DNA of 22,534 nucleotides from an uncultured Clostridia bacterium (GCA_937915925.1 CALGGM010000027.1:1-22534), one strand, 5' to 3'. Positions 1-8,386 are shown, counted from the first letter of the stretch. Numbers and translations: made by a program. Notes: a model not told the origin generated them from the sequence alone.

Positions 1-763
1 TCAGCTTGCCTTCGACGTTCGTGCCGATCGGCATGCCGAATTCCTCGCCGAGCTGGACGCGGACGGACGGAGCGGGACCGACGACCACATGCAGATCGGG
101 ATCGGAGAGCGCCTTCCAGACCTTCGCCGTATCGTCACGCTCGGTGAGTGCGCCGGTCGGGCAGACCGCGATGCACTGTCCGCAGTTGACGCAGGACGTG
201 GTTGCGAGCGGCAGATCGAATGCGCTTGCGATGTGGGTCTTGAAGCCGCGCTCGTTTGCGCCGATGACGTTGCAGTGCTGATTGTATTTGCACACAGCCA
301 TGCAGCGACGGCAAAGGATGCACTTCGAGTTATCGCGAATGAGATGGACCGCGGAATCGTCGATGTCCGGCTCGGTCGGCGCGCCCGGGAACTTGTGCGC
401 GTCGCAGCCGTATTCCTGAGACAGCGCCTGCAGTTCGCAGTTGCCGCTTCTGACACAGCTCAGGCAGTCCATTCTGTGGTTACTGAGCATCAGCTCAAGG
501 GTCATCTTGCGGGATTCGCGAAGCGCGGGCGTATTCGTCTGCACCTCCATGCCTTCCGCAACCTGCATCAGACACGCGACGGGATTAGAGCGCGCGCCCT
601 TAACTTCGACAACGCACATACGGCATGCGCCGATCGCGTTGATGTCCTTCATATAGCAAAGGGTCGGAATCCGGATGCCGGCAAGCTCCGCCGCTTCCAG
701 AATCGTGGAACCCGCGGGGACTTCGATCTCCATTCCGTTGATTTTCATTTTAACCGTATCCAT
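1..763 (-). CDS. hydA: [FeFe]-hydrogenase catalytic subunit HydA/HndD, N-terminal part (truncated by window edge)
   Basis: This is the first 254 codons of the catalytic subunit of an NAD(P)H/ferredoxin-linked [FeFe]-hydrogenase; the H-cluster domain lies outside the window. Reading the minus strand from the ATG at 763, the protein shows the accessory cluster domains in the usual order. A [2Fe-2S] plant-ferredoxin domain has C36, C47, C50 and C64. A His-Cys [4Fe-4S] motif has H96, C100, C103 and C109. Two ferredoxin-type [4Fe-4S] motifs follow (C148/C151/C154/C158 and C191/C194/C197/C201). The segment near residues 229-243 resembles the start of the catalytic domain. The start is set by AAGGAG 8 nt upstream, which overlaps the hydB stop codon; the gap to hydB is 11 nt. 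The family normally has about 570-600 residues, so over half is missing. Identification is firm; whether it is truly bifurcating is inferred from the hydB and hydC partners. Confidence 0.95.
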   Translation of the reverse strand, partial: MDTVKMKINGMEIEVPAGSTILEAAELAGIRIPTLCYMKDINAIGACRMCVVEVKGARSNPVACLMQVAEGMEVQTNTPALRESRKMTLELMLSNHRMDCLSCVRSGNCELQALSQEYGCDAHKFPGAPTEPDIDDSAVHLIRDNSKCILCRRCMAVCKYNQHCNVIGANERGFKTHIASAFDLPLATTSCVNCGQCIAVCPTGALTERDDTAKVWKALSDPDLHVVVGPAPSVRVQLGEEFGMPIGTNVEGKL

Positions 764-774
764 GGTCGCACTCC

Positions 775-2568
<1,794 letters not shown>

Positions 2569-2583
2569 TCTGTCTTTCCTCCG

Positions 2584-2955
2584 TTAACCTTCCACCGCAC
2601 CGATGGTATATTTTGTGACGGGCTTGCCCCCGATCAGATGCTCCTTGATGATTTCGGGAACCATTTCGGGCTTGACCTTGACGTAGGTCACGCGTTCCTT
2701 ATCGCCTTCGAACACTTCCACGATCGGCTCAAAACGGCACATGCCGATGCAGCCGGTCTGCGTAACGGTCACTTTGTCGCCGAGATTCTGATTCGCGACC
2801 TGCTCGACAAAGGCGTTCAGAACGGGACGCGCGCCTGCCGCGATGCCGCAGGTCGCCATGCCGACGACTACACGGATCTCACCGGTGCCTTCCCGAAGTG
2901 CGACTCTGTTTTTCATTCTGTCACGAATCTGTGCAAGTTCTTCCAATGTTTTCAT
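2584..2955 (-). CDS. HndB-like (2Fe-2S) ferredoxin-domain protein
   Basis: This is a 123-residue thioredoxin-like ferredoxin, related to HndB of NADP-reducing hydrogenase and to the N-terminal domain of HydB. An N-terminal helix (MKTLEELAQIRDRMK) is followed by a TCGIAAGAR motif with C36 and a TGCIGMC motif with C69 and C73. Only these three cysteines are visible at the cluster sites, which as far as I recall is the usual pattern for this subfamily. It probably shuttles electrons within the hydrogenase complex; some complexes work without this subunit. It lies directly before hydB (15 nt). The 42-nt gap on its upstream side is the largest in the operon but shows only an AAAGGATC ribosome binding site and no obvious promoter. 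Confidence 0.9.
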   Translation of the reverse strand: MKTLEELAQIRDRMKNRVALREGTGEIRVVVGMATCGIAAGARPVLNAFVEQVANQNLGDKVTVTQTGCIGMCRFEPIVEVFEGDKERVTYVKVKPEMVPEIIKEHLIGGKPVTKYTIGAVEG

Positions 2956-2997
2956 GTGTTTGATCCTTTCGTTTCTTTAATAGGATTGTGCGTATCT

Positions 2998-3552
2998 TTA
3001 AGCCTCCGAAGCGTATTGCTCCGTCAGCGTATCCCGGATCCATGCGAGGACCTCGTACTCGTCGAGCGGTACGTCGTCCCCCAACACCTGTCGGATCTCA
3101 CGCGTGTCGAGCTCGACCGTGCGATCCGGCATGGTGTGCCGGAAAAGGAAATCCGTTTTCGGACTCCCCCGGATCAGCAGCGTGACCGTAGAGATCACGT
3201 CGCCGAGCGGTGTAAAATCAAGATGTGTTTTGTCGAACGTTGCCGACGTTTCCGTGCCGCAATGCTCGGGATCGACCGCGCGTTCGACCGATCGGATCGT
3301 AAGCGATCCGCCGGTCTGCTCCGCCGCAAGCTTCAGAAGCGGGATCCCCATGCCCACCTTGCGCGTGGTGCGCGTCGTGGAAAAGGGGTCGGTGACCGTC
3401 TTTACGAATTCCTCCGACATCCCGCAGCCGTTGTCCCTGATCGTAATTGTGAGCATACGCTCCGTTTCGTCGATCAGGATCTCGATGAGGCTTGCTTCGG
3501 CGCGGATCGAGTTTTGCGCGATATCGAGAATGTTCAGGCTCAGTTCCTTCAA
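2998..3552 (-). CDS. Stand-alone GHKL (histidine kinase-like) ATPase
   Basis: This 184-residue protein consists almost entirely of a GHKL/HATPase_c fold. An N box near the start (LDIAQNSIRA), a G1 box (DNGCGM), an F-box-like DPFSTTRTT and a G2 region (GMGIPLL) are all visible. It has no dimerisation/phosphoacceptor helix pair, receiver, PAS domain or membrane segment, so it is not a complete histidine kinase. A lone GHKL domain suggests a protein kinase of the anti-sigma type, or an ATP-dependent switch working on partners encoded nearby. The ATG lies inside the end of the PHP gene (4-nt overlap), implying translational coupling. Similar small ATPases occur in clostridial hydrogenase operons, but I know of no established substrate. 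Confidence 0.85.
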   Translation of the reverse strand: MKELSLNILDIAQNSIRAEASLIEILIDETERMLTITIRDNGCGMSEEFVKTVTDPFSTTRTTRKVGMGIPLLKLAAEQTGGSLTIRSVERAVDPEHCGTETSATFDKTHLDFTPLGDVISTVTLLIRGSPKTDFLFRHTMPDRTVELDTREIRQVLGDDVPLDEYEVLAWIRDTLTEQYASEA

Positions 3553-4268
3553 AGCGTTCCCTCCCCGAGCGTTTGAAACAACGCGTGCCGAACGGCGTCC
3601 GGCGCTGTTTCATCGGTGTCGAGCGTCATCGTGCCTCCGGCTTCACCAATCTCCCACAGGCGATGCGCATCCGAGCAGACGACGATCCTCCGTCCCTCCG
3701 CAAGATCCGTGTTCTCCTTATCGCGAAGCTCCGCGATGTGAAAAACCGGTTCCGGCGGAAACGCGCCGAGCACCGCCAAAAGTCCGTTCGCGTCGCGGTC
3801 GATGTGCGCGGGCCAGCAGATGCCCTCGTGCGCCTTTACAAGCGCGGCAGCCGCAACAAGGTCCAGATCCGTCGCCGCGGGCAGGAACCAGGGGTCCTCC
3901 CCGATCTTCTCGTCCCGCTCGTTTAAGATCGGCTGTTCGCCGAAGATCTCCACGCGGTTTTTGATCTTCATCCGGTGCGTCTTCACCTCGTCCGAAAACG
4001 CGAGCGCGTTCCCGATCGATTCAAAGATGCAGAGCAGATGAATGTCCTCCGCCGTGGTGAGCTCCATTCCCGCGATCGGAACGACGCCGTATTCCTCGCA
4101 TGCAGCAAAGAATGCCGGACAGTTTTCGGACGTGTTGTGATCGGTCAAAGCCACAACGTCGAGTTCGTTGAGATGCGCCATCCCCGCGATATTGCAGGGC
4201 GTCATATCCATGTCTCCGCACGGAGACAGGCACGAATGCAGATGCAGATCGTAACGAACCGTCCTCAT
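3549..4268 (-). CDS. PHP-domain phosphoesterase
   Basis: This 239-residue protein is a member of the polymerase-and-histidinol-phosphatase (PHP) family, made of metal-dependent phosphoesterases. The characteristic metal ligands are all visible: DLHLHSCLSPCGD at the N-terminus, TDHN near residue 43, a GMEL glutamate, a PAHIDRDANG segment and a CSDAH motif in the C-terminal third. The active site therefore looks intact. Relatives include phosphatases acting on histidinol phosphate and on 3',5'-bisphosphonucleosides, but the substrate here cannot be told. It overlaps the DRTGG gene upstream and the GHKL ATPase gene downstream by 4 nt each, so it is made together with the signalling proteins rather than with a biosynthetic pathway. 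A role in removing a phosphorylated signal is inference. Confidence 0.88.
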   Translation of the reverse strand: MRTVRYDLHLHSCLSPCGDMDMTPCNIAGMAHLNELDVVALTDHNTSENCPAFFAACEEYGVVPIAGMELTTAEDIHLLCIFESIGNALAFSDEVKTHRMKIKNRVEIFGEQPILNERDEKIGEDPWFLPAATDLDLVAAAALVKAHEGICWPAHIDRDANGLLAVLGAFPPEPVFHIAELRDKENTDLAEGRRIVVCSDAHRLWEIGEAGGTMTLDTDETAPDAVRHALFQTLGEGTL

Positions 4269-4594
4269 CGGAGCAGCGCGCCGACCTCGGCGCAGATCTC
4301 AAACGTCGACCGTTCGCTCATCAGCAGGTTCAGCCCATGCAGCTTCGCCGCGTTGACGGCGGCTTCGTCCGGGCGCACGCCCTCGGAAAAGACGATGCAG
4401 GCGCAGTCCGTCAGCTGACCGACCGCAGCCACGTTCACGTTGGACATGATCGTGACCCAGCAGTCGCCACTCTCGGCGCGTCCCATGACCCAGCTTAAAA
4501 GGTCGCCCGCGTAGCCTCCGGTGATCTCGCGATCGCCGTCGGACAGCAGCAAAGGCTCGTATCCGGTTTTTTCGATCAGTTCGCGTACCGTCAT
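4265..4594 (-). CDS. DRTGG-domain protein 2
   Basis: This is a small 109-residue protein made of a single DRTGG-type domain. The family signature is seen as DREITGGYAGDLLSWVM near residues 20-36, followed by a WVTIMSNVNVAAVG strand-turn-helix and a conserved end (LLMSERSTFEIC). DRTGG domains usually accompany CBS domains or HPr-kinase/phosphotransacetylase-like proteins and are thought to bind a ligand; their function is not established. Free-standing copies are typical of clostridial hydrogenase operons. Here it lies 7 nt after the HydS-like gene and overlaps the PHP gene by 4 nt. Together with the other DRTGG protein it may form a hetero-oligomeric sensor or adaptor (inference). Confidence 0.85.
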   Translation of the reverse strand: MTVRELIEKTGYEPLLLSDGDREITGGYAGDLLSWVMGRAESGDCWVTIMSNVNVAAVGQLTDCACIVFSEGVRPDEAAVNAAKLHGLNLLMSERSTFEICAEVGALLR

Positions 4595-4601
4595 ACCGTC
4601 C

Positions 4602-5885
4602 TCACTTTCCGTCGTCGTGCTGCAGCATGCGCAGCTGTTCGCGCATCCGGATCACGCAGTCGTCGAGCTTCGATTCGCCCCGCACCACGTCCTCCGCATG
4701 TGCGCGGCAGGTGGGCGCGCCGCACGAACCGCAGTCCATGCCGGGCAAAAGGTTTCTAATCCGCTCGATCTCGGACATCATGCGGAACGAACGCATCCGG
4801 TCCGCGTCCAGGATCTCCGCCGAGCTGTACTCGCCGGGTTCGACCGTGAGAAGCTCGTTCGGTATCGGCTCGGTTTCGCCCAGGATCACATGGTTCTGCG
4901 AAACGGGCATATACCGCTGCAGCGCACGGATGCGAACGCGCGCGATGTACGGGTTTTCGACCGCCATCACGCCGCCGACGCAGCCGCCGGGACAGGCGTT
5001 CATCTCGACGAATTTCAGATCGGGGAAATGCCCCATCTCGATGTCGTCGAGCACGCGGATGATGTTCTCGATGCCGTCTGCGGCAAGGTAATGATCGTTC
5101 ATCAGGGCGCTCGCTTCGCCGCCGGACGACGACCAGCTTAAGCCGATCATGCCCGATTCCGAGGTGACCTCGGGGATCTTTGCGCGGTCCATCTTCTGCA
5201 GCACGCGGAAGTAAATGTCGCTCATCGAGACGACGTAATCCACGTAGCATTCCTTGTCCGCCGGCGTATTCTTGACCCAACTGACCTTTGCGGGACACGG
5301 GGAGATGAATACGGTCCGAACGTCCTCCGCTTTGAGCTCCGGATGCGTCTTTAAGGCGCGCTCCTTTGCAAGCTTTCCCGCAAGCTCGATCGGCGGGCAG
5401 ATCGGTACCATCTTGTTTCTGAGCGTCGGAAACCGCAGCGAAATCAGCCGCACCACGACCGGGCACGCCGTGCTGATGAACGGCGCATGCGCCTCCCCCA
5501 TGCGATTCATGTAGGTACGCGTATAGTCGGTGACAAGCTCCGCCGCCTTCGCGACCTCGAACACGTCGTCAAAGCCGAGGTTTTTAAGCCCCTGCAGGAG
5601 ATAATCCGTATCGTCGAGGTTTGCGAACTGCCCGAACAGCGACGGCGCGGGAAGCGCGATCAAATACTTTTCGTGATCGATCGAATCCCACTCGTCGAAG
5701 CTCGCGCGCTTCGCCTTGTACGGGCAATGCCGGATGCACTCGCCGCAGTCGATGCAGAGGTTCGGATTGATACAAGCCTTTCCGTCGCGAATGCGGATCG
5801 CCTGCGTGGGGCAGCGGCGCAAGCAGGTGGTACACCCCTTGCACTTAGCGGCGTCAAGCGATACGGAATGCTTGTATACGATCAT
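4602..5885 (-). CDS. HydS-like [FeFe]-hydrogenase homologue (putative sensory, group D type)
   Basis: This 427-residue protein has two N-terminal [4Fe-4S] ferredoxin motifs (C15/C18/C21/C25 and C44/C47/C50/C54), an [FeFe]-hydrogenase large-subunit catalytic domain and a C-terminal [4Fe-4S] motif of the CX2CX4CX16C type (C385, C388, C393, C410). All four expected H-cluster cysteines are present: C141 in STACP, C197 in SPCPAK, and C298 and C302 in NACPGGC. Residues that shape a fast catalytic site are changed. The proton-relay cysteine of the usual TSCCP motif is A140, the methionine of MPC is S195, and the usual GGVM is GGEA. These changes match putative H2-sensing HydS proteins rather than turnover enzymes. 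No PAS domain is present. It lies 9 nt after an RsbW-like ATPase gene, with an AAGGAGG ribosome binding site. Confidence 0.9.
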   Translation of the reverse strand: MIVYKHSVSLDAAKCKGCTTCLRRCPTQAIRIRDGKACINPNLCIDCGECIRHCPYKAKRASFDEWDSIDHEKYLIALPAPSLFGQFANLDDTDYLLQGLKNLGFDDVFEVAKAAELVTDYTRTYMNRMGEAHAPFISTACPVVVRLISLRFPTLRNKMVPICPPIELAGKLAKERALKTHPELKAEDVRTVFISPCPAKVSWVKNTPADKECYVDYVVSMSDIYFRVLQKMDRAKIPEVTSESGMIGLSWSSSGGEASALMNDHYLAADGIENIIRVLDDIEMGHFPDLKFVEMNACPGGCVGGVMAVENPYIARVRIRALQRYMPVSQNHVILGETEPIPNELLTVEPGEYSSAEILDADRMRSFRMMSEIERIRNLLPGMDCGSCGAPTCRAHAEDVVRGESKLDDCVIRMREQLRMLQHDDGK

Positions 5886-5894
5886 GGTTCCTCC

Positions 5895-6329
5895 TTATGC
5901 CGACCTGAAAGTCATCTCGATCGTCGTGCCTACGCCGACGACGGAGTCGATCTTGAGTTCGTCCGAGTAGCGCTTCATGTTCGGCAGGCCCATGCCTGCG
6001 CCGAACCCGAGGGAACGTATGTTGTCCGGTGCCGTCGAATAGCCTTCCTGCATGGCAAGGTTCACGTCCTTGATGCCGGGGCCGACGTCCTTCAGGATCA
6101 CCGTGATGCAGTCGGGCGTTACGTACACGTCCGCGTCGCCGCCCTTTGCGTGGATGACCATATTGATCTCGCCTTCGTACATGGCGACGGAAATGCGGCG
6201 GATCAGATCGGGGTGATATCCCATCTGCCGCAGCGTCCGCTTCACCTGCACGGATGCTTCGCCTGCGGACGTGAAGTTGTTCCCGTCCACATCGTAATGG
6301 AAATGCAGCGCGTCAGATGGTACCGTCAT
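5895..6329 (-). CDS. RsbW-like anti-sigma/serine kinase-type ATPase
   Basis: This 144-residue HATPase_c domain protein belongs to the RsbW/SpoIIAB-like group. The N-box region is EGEINMVIHA, the G1 box DVGPGI, and the G2 box GFGAGMGLPNM, and a GTT motif follows near the C-terminus. The strand order and length match single-domain anti-sigma factors and serine/threonine protein kinases. No partner sigma factor or STAS anti-anti-sigma gene is visible nearby, so the target is unknown. Its ATG overlaps the preceding DRTGG gene by 4 nt and it directly precedes the HydS-like gene, which suggests that the hydrogenase-like sensor controls its kinase activity (inference). Confidence 0.87.
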   Translation of the reverse strand: MTVPSDALHFHYDVDGNNFTSAGEASVQVKRTLRQMGYHPDLIRRISVAMYEGEINMVIHAKGGDADVYVTPDCITVILKDVGPGIKDVNLAMQEGYSTAPDNIRSLGFGAGMGLPNMKRYSDELKIDSVVGVGTTIEMTFRSA

Positions 6330-6664
6330 CTTCCCAGACCGCCTTCGTACAGTTTGCCGCTGGCTTCGTACATGGAGAGCTTCGTCTCCAGCAGCGCGAT
6401 GTGATTTTCAGCGGCGAGCCGTTTGATCTCATCGGCCGCGGTCTTCCCACGCACGATGATGATCGCCCGCATGTCCAGCATGTGCGCCGTACGCACGATC
6501 TGCGGGTTTAAAAGTCCCGTCAGAAGCACGTCGCGGTTTTCCGCAAACGCCAGAACGTCGCTCATCATATCGCTGCCGAACGCGCCGCAGAGATCCTCGT
6601 CGATCTGCTCCGGCTCCGCATAGACGACAGCTTGGATTCGCTCGGCCATTTCCCGGATCGTCAT
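6326..6664 (-). CDS. DRTGG-domain protein 1
   Basis: This 112-residue single-domain protein is related to the other DRTGG protein in the operon. The N-terminus (MTIREMAERIQA) mirrors MTVRELIEKTGY of its paralogue. The segment AFGSDMMSDVLAF occupies the position of the GGYAGDLLSWVM signature, so the glycine pair that names the domain is degraded here. The end (LLETKLSMYEASGKLY) resembles the paralogue's LLMSERSTFEIC. The two copies have probably diverged into different partners of one complex. It lies 16 nt after hydC and overlaps the RsbW-like gene by 4 nt. The function is unknown; ligand binding is inferred from the family. Confidence 0.82.
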   Translation of the reverse strand: MTIREMAERIQAVVYAEPEQIDEDLCGAFGSDMMSDVLAFAENRDVLLTGLLNPQIVRTAHMLDMRAIIIVRGKTAADEIKRLAAENHIALLETKLSMYEASGKLYEGGLGR

Positions 6665-6680
6665 ACCTGTTTCCTTTCGA

Positions 6681-7178
6681 TTATGCGCGGAATTTGTCTA
6701 CAATACCCTTGACGTCTGCGGGAACGAGTCTGCCGAAAACGTCGTCGTCAATCGTCATAACCGGAGCAAGACCGCAGCAGCCGAGGCAGCGCGTTGCTTC
6801 GAGCGTAAATTTGCCGTCGCTGGTGGTGTGGCCCGCCTTGATGCCGAGCTGACGTTCAAGTTCTGCAAGAATGTCAGCGGAGCCCTTGACGTAGCACGCC
6901 GTGCCGAGACAGACGCGGATCAGATGCTCGCCCTTCGGTTCGAGCGTGAACCACGAATAGAACGTGGAAACGCCGTAGACCTGCTCGAGCGATACGCCGA
7001 GCCCTTCGGCGATCATCGTCTGCACTTCGATCGGCAGATAGCCGTAGATTTCCTGTGCCTTCTGAAGCACGGGCATCATTGCGTCGCTGTGGCCCTTGTG
7101 CTCTGCAATGACTTCTTTGAGTTTGGCCTCCTGTTCGGGTGTGCCCCGGAACGGAATTTCAGTAATCTTGTTCGCCAT
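6681..7178 (-). CDS. hydC: NuoE-like [2Fe-2S] subunit of the [FeFe]-hydrogenase (HydC/HndA)
   Basis: This 165-residue thioredoxin-like ferredoxin, homologous to NuoE, is the small subunit of trimeric HydABC-type hydrogenases. The helical N-terminal half includes the typical EIYGYLP and VYGVSTFYSWF segments. The cluster ligands are C90 and C95 (CLGTAC) and C131 and C135 (CLGCC, with an extra cysteine at 134). Length is normal. It is the first gene of the operon, with AAGGAGGAT at 7181-7189 just before the ATG and a sigma-A-like promoter about 40 nt upstream. Placing hydC at the 5' end and hydB-hydA at the 3' end, with six signalling genes between, separates the enzyme subunits by about 3.7 kb. 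Confidence 0.95.
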   Translation of the reverse strand: MANKITEIPFRGTPEQEAKLKEVIAEHKGHSDAMMPVLQKAQEIYGYLPIEVQTMIAEGLGVSLEQVYGVSTFYSWFTLEPKGEHLIRVCLGTACYVKGSADILAELERQLGIKAGHTTSDGKFTLEATRCLGCCGLAPVMTIDDDVFGRLVPADVKGIVDKFRA

Positions 7179-7216
7179 ACATCCTCCTTAGAAATTCAGA
7201 TTCCTAGCCAGAAAAT

Positions 7217-7245
7217 ATTATAACATACTGCTTCTGCTTTTTCCA
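7217..7245 (-). promoter_or_regulatory. Promoter of the hydrogenase operon
   Basis: On the minus strand a perfect -10 TATAAT (7217-7222) is preceded by exactly 17 bp and a TGGAAA hexamer (7240-7245, 4 of 6 matches to TTGACA). Transcription would start near 7210, giving a leader of about 30 nt that contains the strong AAGGAGGAT site. The call rests on sequence alone. Confidence 0.7.
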
Positions 7246-7363
7246 TATCTTTTTGCTACAACTTTTTCTATATTTTTACCTTTATGCGACTTTCTTCATG
7301 AAAAATCCACAAATATTTAGCAAAAATTTGTATTTTGCATACTTTTCTTTTTGAAAGAAATCG

Positions 7364-7371
7364 TGTATGAT
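7364..7371 (+). promoter_or_regulatory. Possible -10 region of the SH3b protein gene
   Basis: TATGAT at 7366-7371 lies 54 nt before the ATG in an AT-rich stretch. No convincing -35 lies 16-18 bp upstream (only a T-rich hexamer), so this is a weak call. The ribosome binding site AAGGAAGGGG at 7408-7417 is clear. Confidence 0.3.
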
Positions 7372-7424
7372 AAAGATGCACCAAAGGAATAACCATAGGA
7401 GTATATAAAGGAAGGGGATATTTT

Positions 7425-8297
7425 ATGGCAAAGAAAATCAAATTCAAACCCACTCCTGCCGGTATTTTGTTCCTGTCGGCGATCGGCGTTCTCCTGATCG
7501 CGATCATCATTCTGACGATCGTAGGCGCCTCCCGCTGCAAGAACGACCCCAGCCGTGAGAACGATCCCGCACTTGCAAGCGAAGCGCCCGTCGAGAGCGC
7601 CGAACCCGCAGAATCGTTGGAGCCCGTCGAAACGCCGGCAAGCATCGATACGCCCGATCCGAACGCGACCGTCGATCCGGACGCGACCGTCGATCCCGAC
7701 GCGACCGCCGATCCGAACCGGAGCGAAGGCCCCGGTCCGATCGTCGTCAACACGCCCGGCGCCAACGCGCAGGCATCTGCCTCCGCCGGCGCATCCGCGT
7801 CCGCTTCTCCGAGCCCGAGCTATTACACGTCTCCGACGAGCACGATGAAGAAGAACGCGCAGAAGGGCTACGTCAACGCGGACAGCGTCAGAATGCGCAA
7901 GGGACCCGGCACGAAGTTCGATATCGTCAAGGATAAGATCGCGAAGAATACTGCCGTCACGCTCTATACCGAGCAGGAGGGCTGGTGGTTCTTGAAGTGC
8001 GGCGACAAGTACGGCTACATCCGCAAGGACTACGTCACCAAGGGCTCCGCACCCGAAAGCGCAAGCAGCGAAGCGACCGGCAAGGTCGCCGCATCCAAGA
8101 TCGCTCTGCGCAAGAGCGCGGACAGCGATTCCGAATGCATCAAGGAATACGAGAGCGGCACCACGCTGACGATCTATCATTATGAAAAGGATAAGAGCGG
8201 CAAGAAGTGGTACTACGTCAAGACCAGCGACGGCAAGAAGGGCTATATGTACGCCGAATACGTCAAGGTCACCAACGGCAAGGTCGGCTCGAAGTAA
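7425..8297 (+). CDS. Membrane-anchored protein with two SH3b domains
   Basis: This 290-residue protein has a lysine-rich start (MAKKIKFK), one hydrophobic segment at about residues 11-35, then a long disordered linker (about 40-140) rich in Asp, Pro, Ala, Thr, Glu and Ser. The linker includes tandem DPNATV/DPDATV/DPDATA units and an Ala-Ser run. Two bacterial SH3 (SH3_3-type) domains follow, at about 147-206 (NADSVRMRKGPG...GYIRKDYV) and 218-284 (ASKIALRKSAD...GYMYAEYV). This layout predicts a single-pass protein with the SH3b pair held outside the membrane, probably binding peptidoglycan or another wall polymer. No catalytic domain is present. It is monocistronic: its own terminator follows at once. 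It is divergent from the hydrogenase operon, and I see no functional link between them. Confidence 0.85.
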   Translation: MAKKIKFKPTPAGILFLSAIGVLLIAIIILTIVGASRCKNDPSRENDPALASEAPVESAEPAESLEPVETPASIDTPDPNATVDPDATVDPDATADPNRSEGPGPIVVNTPGANAQASASAGASASASPSPSYYTSPTSTMKKNAQKGYVNADSVRMRKGPGTKFDIVKDKIAKNTAVTLYTEQEGWWFLKCGDKYGYIRKDYVTKGSAPESASSEATGKVAASKIALRKSADSDSECIKEYESGTTLTIYHYEKDKSGKKWYYVKTSDGKKGYMYAEYVKVTNGKVGSK

Positions 8298-8311
8298 ACA
8301 ACCTGAACCGC

Positions 8312-8347
8312 AAGACTCACGGAATTTCCGTGGGTCTTTTCTTTTTT
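8312..8347 (+). terminator. Rho-independent terminator
   Basis: A near-perfect stem pairs AAGACTCACGGAA (8312-8324) with TTCCGTGGGTCTT (8326-8338), with one G-T pair, and is followed by TTTTCTTTTTT. It begins 15 nt after the SH3b gene stop codon. Confidence 0.9.
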
Positions 8348-8356
8348 ACAACTCTC

Positions 8357-8386
8357 TTACAAGTCTGTGATGACTCCGTTACAAGT
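8357..8386 (+). repeat. Direct repeat TTACAAGT, 22 bp apart, upstream of the lipoprotein gene
   Basis: Two identical 8-bp units, TTACAAGT, lie at 8357-8364 and 8379-8386 in the only intergenic space before the lipoprotein gene. The 22-bp period equals about two helical turns, as in tandem regulator sites. A weak -10-like TATGCT follows at 8393-8398. Confidence 0.4.

Noticed and set aside
2956..2997. Internal promoter before the HndB-like gene
   Set aside because: The 42-nt gap has a ribosome binding site but no -10/-35 pair at suitable spacing.
7179..7424. Rex (redox regulator) operator upstream of hydC
   Set aside because: No TTGTTAA-type arm pair in the correct outward order was found; the ACAAAT/ATTTGT repeat has the opposite arrangement.
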